From positions 930,001 to 994,000 of the forward strand of contig AP024879.1 of the NCBI GenBank assembly GCA_024346935.1: a DNA stretch of 64,000 nucleotides. The letters are read 5' to 3'. How positions within the stretch are numbered: position 1 is the first letter of the stretch; every line of letters starts with the position of its first letter. Below, piece by piece: positions 58,109-64,000 of the stretch. The position numbers and the translations under genes were made by a program. Source of the DNA: Vibrio inusitatus (GTDB lineage Bacteria; Pseudomonadota; Gammaproteobacteria; Enterobacterales; Vibrionaceae). The notes under the pieces are model-generated. The model saw only the letters and a program-made list of their open reading frames with translations. It ran no database searches and had not been told where the DNA came from.

Positions 58109-58347
58109 TCAAGCTATATTGAGCACATATCTTGTACTTCGACCACCAGCATCAGTCCTCTTTAGACACCCTATTTCTACCAAATAAGCAAGGTGCCGAG
58201 TTGCGGTTGGCTTGCTGACCTTTGCAACCTTATGGTACTGACTGTTATTTATCCCTTCGGGAAAATCGCCATCTACTAGTCGATTAAGTATTTTGGTTTG
58301 TTCAGATGAGAGCTTTGTCTGATCAACTTTCCTCCAATAATTGGTTT
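58109..58347 (-). pseudogene. Orphaned winged-helix tail of the Fic protein (other frame)
   Basis: In a different minus-strand frame, directly after the Fic stop region, the sequence continues YWRKVDQTKLSSEQTKILNR, then GINNSQYHKVAKVSKPTATR and GGRSTRYVLNIA to a stop at 58109. This is the C-terminal winged-helix of DUF4172-Fic proteins. One extra base near 58345 would join both frames into a 368-codon gene (58109-59211). Confidence 0.75.
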
Positions 58348-59211
58348 CTGTATAGTCAGCTCAATCTCATTTAAGACATCAGCGAACGTTTCATTGAGGA
58401 CTTTACAAAACCACACTATCCACTCAGTGATATCAAGGTCACCTTTTTGGGTTTGTTCGAGTATTTCATAATAGCTTTTGCGATTGGCCATGACCCCCAC
58501 AGACATGGCATAAAAACGAACCGATTGCTTATCGGCCTGGGCCAATGCCAAATCGGTCAGAAGGCGAGTGATACGCCCATTGCCATCATCAAGCGGATGC
58601 AAGGTAACAAACCAAAGATGCGTGATGGCAGCTCTTAATAGAGGGTCTACAAGGGCATCCGTTCTAGACGTGCTAAACCATTCTACGAATTGATCCAATT
58701 CCACTTCCAGCACCGTTCGTGGTGGTGCTTCAAAATGGACATTCGGTCTATCAATACATCCTGACACGACTTGCATTGGCGCATCCCCTCGCCACTTTCC
58801 GCCTACCACGGGATTGAACAACGTATACCCACTCGGAAACAGTTTCTCATGCCAATATAATATACGCTCTAACGTCAGAGGCTCTTCTAGACGCTCGATA
58901 GCATCTAACATGATGTCCGCTAGGCCATCGGTTTGCTCAGTGGTTGGAAACGGTTTTTCTTCCGACACCCCAAGCTTATTCGCGAGTGAGGAGCGAACCG
59001 TAAACGCATTCAATTTTTCACCTTCAATCGCACTTGAATGAACGATGTTGGCTAGCAATGTATCGAGCATACTTTGTTTATGGTCGAGCGACTGAGTCGA
59101 CATCTTTCCCAACAATATCCCTTGGTTCAACCTGGTCTCACGCAAAATAGGCTCAATACGCTCCCTATCCCATTGAAACGCAGGCCAGTTCGGTTGTTCC
59201 CATATCCACAT
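58276..59211 (-). CDS. Fic family protein with DUF4172 N-terminus, frameshifted
   Basis: The start is at 59211, since DUF4172-Fic proteins open with MWIWEQPNWP. The Fic core is present: HPLDDGNGRITR (FIC motif, His/Asp/Asn/Arg intact, around residue 205). The helix SSAIEG near residue 60 matches the inhibitory [S/T]xxxE[G/N] motif, so this is a class II self-inhibited AMP-transferase. The frame ends at 311 residues in unrelated residues, because an apparent single-base loss in an A-run near 58345 removes the winged-helix tail, which is still readable downstream. AMPylation may survive without its DNA-binding part, or the gene may be inactive. It precedes two hipBA modules. Confidence 0.85.
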   Translation of the reverse strand: MWIWEQPNWPAFQWDRERIEPILRETRLNQGILLGKMSTQSLDHKQSMLDTLLANIVHSSAIEGEKLNAFTVRSSLANKLGVSEEKPFPTTEQTDGLADIMLDAIERLEEPLTLERILYWHEKLFPSGYTLFNPVVGGKWRGDAPMQVVSGCIDRPNVHFEAPPRTVLEVELDQFVEWFSTSRTDALVDPLLRAAITHLWFVTLHPLDDGNGRITRLLTDLALAQADKQSVRFYAMSVGVMANRKSYYEILEQTQKGDLDITEWIVWFCKVLNETFADVLNEIELTIQKPIIGGKLIRQSSHLNKPKYLID

Positions 59212-59222
59212 ATCTGACTCTC

Positions 59223-59285
59223 TGATTCGTTTACCCACCTTATTCTAATCACATTATGATTTGAATAAGGTGGGTAAACGAATCA
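59223..59285. promoter_or_regulatory. 63-bp near-perfect palindrome at the Fic promoter
   Basis: Arms 59223-59245 and 59263-59285 are 23-bp perfect inverted repeats (TGATTCGTTTACCCACCTTA plus TTC). The 17-base spacer is itself a smaller palindrome (AATCA-5-TGATT). It begins 12 bp upstream of the Fic ATG and can be an autoregulatory operator or a strong 5' hairpin. Confidence 0.8.
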
Positions 59286-59327
59286 ATAATCATAAATCCA
59301 CTGTATATAAAAGTCATGAATACGGAG

Positions 59328-59535
59328 TGAGACACTTTTTTAACAGATCAACCGTCTCAAAAAGGATCTCTATTTTATGATGGTCAGGTAATCCATTGAT
59401 TTAGAGGGATTTAACATGCATTTTCAAGGATCAAAGCGAAAGTTAGAGTTATTGGAATGGATTAGAGGCTCCAACATAAGCTGTTGATTTAAATGCATTT
59501 ATATCGAGCACCCAGAATGGGATGAGACACTTTTT
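59328..59535. repeat. Direct repeats TGAGACACTTTTT
   Basis: The 13-mer occurs at 59328-59340 and 59523-59535, each followed within 25 bp by a TCTCAAAA or TTTTGAGA segment. The 560-bp gap 59239-59797 has no gene. The pair may be the ends of a decayed mobile element. Confidence 0.5.
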
Positions 59536-59592
59536 GCTCCGAAATCGTCGTTTTGAGACAGTTTCACTCGCAGTTCAAAGACCTCAGTGATT

Positions 59593-59649
59593 CGAATCCA
59601 CCAGATCATCTAATCACAATATGATTCGAATAGACTTCATAATCACATC
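59593..59649. repeat. 57-bp flank repeat, copy 1 (3' of hipA-1)
   Basis: CGAATCCACCAG..TAATCACAATATGATTCGAA..TAATCACATC is closely similar in sequence and equal in length to 61740-61796. A small AATCAc..TGATT palindrome is at its centre, and the same words recur in the spacer of the Fic palindrome. Confidence 0.7.
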
Positions 59650-59727
59650 ATCACACCGCTCAATACTTTCCGATCTACTGTCATAGAAATTACAGTAACT
59701 CTATTTACATTAGGTTTACTCAACACA

Positions 59728-59781
59728 GATAAATAGAAAAAGTCACACTACACGGATAAATAGAAAAAGTCACACTACACG
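59728..59781. repeat. 27-bp tandem duplication after hipA-1
   Basis: GATAAATAGAAAAAGTCACA plus CTACACG is present twice in a row at 59728 and 59755, 17 bp beyond the hipA stop. A related ACAGATAAATAGACAAAG sits at about 61890, again downstream of the second 57-bp repeat. Confidence 0.8.
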
Positions 59782-59797
59782 GATACTGCTCTCTCAT

Positions 59798-61054
59798 TTA
59801 AATCAATCTAAAATCTGGGGTCAATTGAGACCAGTGCTTTCTGAGTGCAATTTTATGCTCATCCAGCATGGGTAATGTTTCGAGCGTATCAGGCCAATAG
59901 CTTCGAGCTCTCTCAAGAACATCTAAAAGATGGGGCTTTATCGCAATCCAAGGCGCACCGGTTTTTTCAGCCCATCGCTTGAAATCATCCAAAGAAATAT
60001 CAAACCAATTCTTGGTGCCTGATAGGTTAAGGGCAAGGCTATCACCAGCTATATAAGGAGATGAAAATACCACATCGTAGAGTGGTGACAAACTTGGAGA
60101 TCTCTGATCAGAGTATATCAGCGTCCAGTTTTTCAAGTGCGCATCGCCATTTCCCAACAATATATTGATGAGAAGTCGTCTGGCGAATTGCTGAATATTC
60201 TTCAAACGTTGATTGCTGTATTGATAAACTATCCTACCAAGTTGCTCGTAATTGACGCGTTGATATTTATCTGCAGGATACAAACCGAATACCTGAGCAA
60301 AATCCTCGGTGTGGATACGCCCAATGTCACTCCGATCAAAACGTTTTATCCCATACGCGTATTGCTCATCAGGTAACCTGATACTCGGCATCCCCTCCAG
60401 TTCTTTCATTTCAATCAATCGAACCTCTGGTACCTCAGCTCCCACCATTTCAGCGAGTTTCATACAGCTAAATTCGTTCAGCGGAACACCACGGTGGATC
60501 GATGAGGGTGTTTTGATGATCCACATATCCCCAGAAAACTCTTTATCAATGTGGTAACGTCCATCTCTAAATGATGACGAAAACTTCATCTGTACCCCAG
60601 CAAGAGAAAACTTACTATTGGCATGTCTCACATTGATCTGTTGAGGCTCAGTCGATAATCGTTGCTCTAGTGCCCAGTTTGGAACGTCACCTGCAGCTAT
60701 TGGCGTAGCAATAATTGCTCCAGGTAAATTCGCTCCCATATACGCTAATAGTAAAAATTCATTATTAACATGACACTGAAGTGCCTTAGCAGTGAGTTCT
60801 CTCAATGCCCCCTCTGGGAGCAGATTAGACAACACTGGTGGGATTTTATCTGTTCGAATTTGTGATTTACTCAGATAATCAGGGTCAAATAATTGCCTAA
60901 GAGTAAATACCTGACGCGCCTGCGGAGATATCGCTATGAAGTCAGGGTCGAAGGTAAGGATGTTTTTCCCACCAGCATAATGCGCGATGACACCCACACG
61001 ATTGCCGTGTAAATAAATAGCAAGGCCTTCCACTTTCTCTAGTGGTTTGTTCAT
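59798..61054 (-). CDS. hipA: HipA-type serine/threonine kinase toxin (module 1)
   Basis: HipA toxins phosphorylate aminoacyl-tRNA synthetases and induce growth arrest. The 418-residue protein has the Couple_hipA N-terminal domain (1-100; LSNLLPEGALRELTA), FSLAGVQMKFSS (ATP-loop region), MWIIKTPSS with the ATP-binding Lys, the catalytic GNGDAHLKNW and metal-binding LYDVVFSSPY. All kinase motifs are intact. It overlaps hipB by 4 bp. The N-terminal LYL..VGVIA pattern and length suit E. coli-like HipA. Target and activity are unknown. Confidence 0.9.
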   Translation of the reverse strand: MNKPLEKVEGLAIYLHGNRVGVIAHYAGGKNILTFDPDFIAISPQARQVFTLRQLFDPDYLSKSQIRTDKIPPVLSNLLPEGALRELTAKALQCHVNNEFLLLAYMGANLPGAIIATPIAAGDVPNWALEQRLSTEPQQINVRHANSKFSLAGVQMKFSSSFRDGRYHIDKEFSGDMWIIKTPSSIHRGVPLNEFSCMKLAEMVGAEVPEVRLIEMKELEGMPSIRLPDEQYAYGIKRFDRSDIGRIHTEDFAQVFGLYPADKYQRVNYEQLGRIVYQYSNQRLKNIQQFARRLLINILLGNGDAHLKNWTLIYSDQRSPSLSPLYDVVFSSPYIAGDSLALNLSGTKNWFDISLDDFKRWAEKTGAPWIAIKPHLLDVLERARSYWPDTLETLPMLDEHKIALRKHWSQLTPDFRLI

Positions 61055-61365
61055 ACCTCGTCCTCAGAGTTGAACCAGAAGCTAAGATCATCAGAGTCGT
61101 CTTTTAACTCATCGTTCTTTGCATGGTTGCCAGTAGACTCGGTAAGGGTAGAAGTGACCTTTTTACCCCTTGGGACAATCGAAAGTTCTAAATCTAGTCC
61201 TTCTAAAACCCTCAGTAAGGTCGACAATCTAACGTCACTACCAGATTCGATGCGCTGATACTGTTGCTGCTTCATACCGATGCGCATGTACATGTCTTTT
61301 TGTTCAATTCCCAACGTTTTACGTTGTGCAACAAGCAGCTCAGCTATGTCATCAATCGTCTTCAT
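61051..61365 (-). CDS. hipB: HipB-type antitoxin (module 1)
   Basis: The 104-residue protein has an HTH_3/XRE domain at about residues 10-65 (LLVAQRKTLGIEQKDMYMRI then QQQYQRIESGSDVRLSTLLRVLE). The C-terminal 35 residues are acidic and disordered, ending FWFNSEDEV. The Trp/Phe tail is reminiscent of the E. coli HipB C-terminus, which is a degradation signal and contacts HipA. It is first in the operon, behind palindromic operator candidates at 61437-61482. Confidence 0.87.
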   Translation of the reverse strand: MKTIDDIAELLVAQRKTLGIEQKDMYMRIGMKQQQYQRIESGSDVRLSTLLRVLEGLDLELSIVPRGKKVTSTLTESTGNHAKNDELKDDSDDLSFWFNSEDEV

Positions 61366-61436
61366 CCAACCCTCAAACAGCTTAATTATTGTACATTAAA
61401 TCATTAACAGCATATTAGTTGTTTATTTAAACACTT

Positions 61437-61482
61437 ACAACTCTTTAGTTGTTAATTTGCATCCATACAACTTTTTAGTTGT
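61437..61482 (-). promoter_or_regulatory. Operator pair of hipBA module 1
   Basis: ACAACTCTTTAGTTGT (61437-61452) and ACAACTTTTTAGTTGT (61467-61482) are 16-bp palindromes exactly 30 bp apart (about three helical turns). A half-site TTAGTTGT lies at 61415-61422. The first overlaps a possible -35 (TTGTAA) set 18 bp before a TAATAT -10 on the minus strand, so repression by the HipB protein is plausible. Confidence 0.7.
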
Positions 61483-61739
61483 TTATAATGAAAGAACCAC
61501 TTTCGCACTGTACTCAATCTTGAAGGGTTTACCGGGACTTTACACTGAAATTTTGTCGTATCAGAAATTCAATTAGATAAGCAGGTCAATTGTTCACTAT
61601 GGCTGTAAGTTAATTAACAAAGGCCTAGGGCGTTAAAAATAGATTACGGTAAAACACGTTGGAGATGGTTTAGACAATTCAAGAGCATTCGTAGAGCTCT
61701 TAACCCAGTTTTGGCTGATTCTCTCAGGTCTGTGTTAAG

Positions 61740-61796
61740 CGAATCCACCAGCTAATCTAATCACCAGGTGATGCGAATAGGCATTCTAATCACATC
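61740..61796. repeat. 57-bp flank repeat, copy 2
   Basis: It is related to 59593-59649 but with ATCACCAGGTGAT at the centre, a perfect 13-bp palindrome. It lies in the 848-bp gap (61366-62213) between module 1 and module 2. I found no gene in the rest of this gap. Confidence 0.7.
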
Positions 61797-62213
61797 CCCC
61801 CTAATCTCGAACCATCGGCCTTTTAAGAGCGGTAGAGGTCTCTTTTATTGATCTAATAATTTGTTTTATGACTCCCCGACGGAAGACCCTAACAGATAAA
61901 TAGACAAAGACGAATTGACAATAGCCCCTCCAACCCGCCTGTGGACAGCAAGCTTTAACGTAACGTGACTAGTCAGAATAATTGCATGAACGCACTACCA
62001 TTTCTGCAGTTCTCGAAGAGCAACCATAAAATTCAGTTGCTCAACGCATTGCAGAAACGGCTGCGCAGCGGTGTACTGATGAAAGCTGCGGTTAGTTTGA
62101 TATGACACCATAGAGACGATGGAAATAAAAAGCACAAACACTGGGACTGCGATATGTAAAAACGACCATAAAGAGCCACAATGTGACGCTCGATCCTATC
62201 AGCCCGCCAGGCA

Positions 62214-63515
62214 TTAAAGTTTTAAAGTTGGTAACTCATCCAATTGCTCCTTGAAATGGTTTGCCCTTTGACGTACCACCGCGGCATAGCGCTCCAAGTA
62301 CTCAACCTGCTCGAGGCTTGGGTTATCATAAGTCTCAATAGCCGGTTGTATTTGAGCTAATACAACTTTAACTAACCGTTCTAATGTTCGCTGTAGCAAG
62401 GGCTTGGCGATGCCACATTCCTCAGCAAACTCCAACAGCTGATAAGCATTCACTTCCGCTGGATTAAATTCATCCCCAAAGGCCATCGCCAGATCTTGCT
62501 CGAACTCTGGATACATGGCGACATTGACTAGGTCATACAACGGGGTGGGCTGCAAACCATCGAACGAGACAAAGAAACTGAAGTTCTTTCCGTGAGAATC
62601 TGCATTCCCAACCAATAAGTTAAACAAAGCCCACTCCAAAAGACTTAGCTTTGCTTGTGCAGGATTGGCAAAATGATCGCTTAATTCAAATAGACGCACA
62701 AAACTCACACCATCACGAATATGTGCGACGTCTCTTTGTGTTCCAAGGTTACGCTCATACTTATAGTCGACACCCAAGTTGGTCGCTTGGCAGCCATCGA
62801 TAACGTGACGCCGGCGAACGACATCACCAAAGCGACGCCTATCAAATCGCTCTACAAGTAACGAGGGATACTCTCCAAAATAGCGCATGGATACCTCGGC
62901 AACATCAAGCCCTACAAATTTCGCGAGGGTCATGGTCACGAATTCATTTAGCACCAAATGGCGTTGATTTGACTTTTCAAATTTGATGATGTGCGTTGAA
63001 CACAGATCGCCATCAGCAAGGCCGATTTGGTCGTCCATACACAAAACATTCAGTTTTGATTGAACGCCTGCCACAGAAAGTCTTGGACGACCATCCCACA
63101 CCTCAAGATGCTCATACGCCCCATCCGACAAACGAGTGATAATCTCGGCATCTTCGATAGGTCGAAATTGAGTTTGCTCAGTGTCTCTTTCGCCCTCCGG
63201 TACAAATAGCATGGCACCAGATGCGTCATAGCCAATGCCGCCGACCAACCGGAATATATTGCTTCGCGTTACGCCTAGATACTCAATCAGGTGATCAAGC
63301 CCTTGGTTTTCTGGCAATAGATTCTGCAAGTATTTACGAATGGACAGTGACAAAATGGGGGCGCCAAAGGGCAAGTGCGGAGAGAGAGGAAAGCCTTGTT
63401 CTTGCCATTCATCGGTATAAGTTAAGCTCAACTCACTCGCCTCACCCAACTTCAACTTCCCGACCAGGTTCTCGCCATACAGAATATCCAAGGTATATGG
63501 ATCAGACCCACTCAT
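62214..63515 (-). CDS. HipA-type kinase toxin (module 2)
   Basis: The 433-residue protein is a second HipA family member, only distantly like module 1. It has the N-terminal LPENQGL and GGIGYDASGAMLF (Couple_hipA), LSVAGVQSKLNVL, HIIKFEKS with the ATP Lys, catalytic GNADSHGKNFSFF and PLYDLVNVAMYPE with the metal Asp. Motifs are complete. It overlaps its antitoxin gene by 14 bp. Confidence 0.88.
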   Translation of the reverse strand: MSGSDPYTLDILYGENLVGKLKLGEASELSLTYTDEWQEQGFPLSPHLPFGAPILSLSIRKYLQNLLPENQGLDHLIEYLGVTRSNIFRLVGGIGYDASGAMLFVPEGERDTEQTQFRPIEDAEIITRLSDGAYEHLEVWDGRPRLSVAGVQSKLNVLCMDDQIGLADGDLCSTHIIKFEKSNQRHLVLNEFVTMTLAKFVGLDVAEVSMRYFGEYPSLLVERFDRRRFGDVVRRRHVIDGCQATNLGVDYKYERNLGTQRDVAHIRDGVSFVRLFELSDHFANPAQAKLSLLEWALFNLLVGNADSHGKNFSFFVSFDGLQPTPLYDLVNVAMYPEFEQDLAMAFGDEFNPAEVNAYQLLEFAEECGIAKPLLQRTLERLVKVVLAQIQPAIETYDNPSLEQVEYLERYAAVVRQRANHFKEQLDELPTLKL

Positions 63516-63837
63516 CGCCTTCCCCCCCTAGTCTTTTTCTTGAGCCTTTTATTACCGAGCCTGAAAGGCTATCGTCATCACGCATACCGGACCAAGGTTC
63601 AATGCACAACTTCACGCCCATCGCTACAATGACCTGCATCAGCGAGGACACCTTAACATCGCTACTGCCCTTCTCGATATTAATGAATGTTTGCTTGGCA
63701 ACGCCACTCAAACTGGCGGCGTCCGCCAGTGTAATGCCGGCTTGCGTTCGTCTCGCCTTCACGGCCTGCCCCAATAACGGCAATGAAAACGGACGGTTTA
63801 GATCGGGAGTGGATGAAGCCTTGACCTTTCTCGCCAT
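63502..63837 (-). CDS. XRE-family antitoxin, HipB-like (module 2)
   Basis: The 111-residue protein has a basic N-terminal extension (MARKVKASSTPDLNRPF), then an HTH_3 domain (about 20-85; LGQAVKARRTQAGITLADAA, GVAKQTFINIEKGSSD), and a C-terminal tail ending GDEWV. AGGG precedes the ATG. It is the first gene of module 2 and is presumably the DNA-binding antitoxin and autorepressor, with an operator at 63951-63980. Confidence 0.85.
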   Translation of the reverse strand: MARKVKASSTPDLNRPFSLPLLGQAVKARRTQAGITLADAASLSGVAKQTFINIEKGSSDVKVSSLMQVIVAMGVKLCIEPWSGMRDDDSLSGSVIKGSRKRLGGEGDEWV

Positions 63838-63950
63838 AGTGCGCCCTTAACTATTAAGTCTGCCCAAGTGAACTTTTTATAACTATCAGGCCTGTTATAG
63901 CCTAAAAGTCTAGTGGAGTGTACTTTAAAAGAAAGCTGCAACCTTGACAC

Positions 63951-63980
63951 TATAAAAGTCTAGCTTAATAGACTTTTATA
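63951..63980 (-). promoter_or_regulatory. Operator candidate of module 2
   Basis: TATAAAAGTCTA-GCTTAA-TAGACTTTTATA has perfect 12-bp arms. A half-site TAAAAGTCTAG lies at 63903-63913. It is 114 bp upstream of the antitoxin ATG. Confidence 0.6.
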
Positions 63981-64000
63981 CGGATTGCACGACAATATGA

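Noticed and set aside
59223..59285. attC/integron site interpretation of the palindrome
   Set aside because: The ends do not fit RYYYAAC/GTTRRRY, and perfect symmetry without extrahelical bases is unlike attC.
61616..61645. attC-like words (TTAACAAAGGCC..GGGCGTTAA) near hipBA
   Set aside because: Only about 25 bp, with no folded attC arms, no series of sites and no integron integrase; probably chance.

Overview
The window looks like a Vibrionaceae chromosome, most likely Vibrio. The evidence is the malT / malP-malQ-glgB block, an OmpU/OmpC-like porin, NnrS with an NsrR-type operator, a YjbH/WbfB-type outer-membrane protein, and very many dispersed palindromic repeats. The genus is inferred from gene content and was not computed. 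No rRNA, tRNA, CRISPR array or replication origin was seen.

Layout. 0-12 kb holds mostly core genes: an SCO/PCuAC copper pair, an RsgA-type GTPase, a cytoplasmic GH13 amylase, a DUF1353 protein, an M15-like peptidase, queD-queE, a porin, a methyltransferase, a LysR regulator and a CDF transporter. 12-20.4 kb is an island bounded by a decayed IS3-family element with a recA scrap on the left and a truncated IS110 transposase on the right. Inside are two divergent operons: UbiA-type phosphoribosyltransferase / DUF212 (divergent PAP2) phosphatase / YbhN-like membrane protein, and GtrA-like / DprE1-like / DprE2-like / GT-C-like. This is the gene set and order of the mycobacterial decaprenyl-phosphoryl-arabinose pathway, and I regard it as the most interesting system in the window.

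20.5-36.7 kb holds nnrS, an MBL-fold hydrolase, an alpha/beta hydrolase, two small membrane proteins, and then the glycogen/maltodextrin block glgB, malQ, malP (minus) with malT (plus). These genes are separated by three tandem arrays built around one shared palindromic core. One array, 12 hairpins of 37-38 bp, ends about 25 bp before the malT start codon.

36.7-57.9 kb is a surface-polysaccharide locus: wecA, then a tightly packed minus-strand operon (GT4, left-handed beta-helix acyltransferase, Wzy, two KpsC/KpsS-like proteins, Wzx, and pseI-formyltransferase-pseG-pseF-pseC-pseB), then manB, manC, a YjbH-family protein and ugd. No PseH acetyltransferase is present, but a formyltransferase sits inside the pse genes, which suggests an N-formylated pseudaminic acid.

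58-64 kb is a toxin-rich accessory end: a self-inhibited class Fic protein frameshifted before its winged-helix tail, and two hipBA-type modules, with recurring palindromic intergenic sequence and probable autoregulatory operators.
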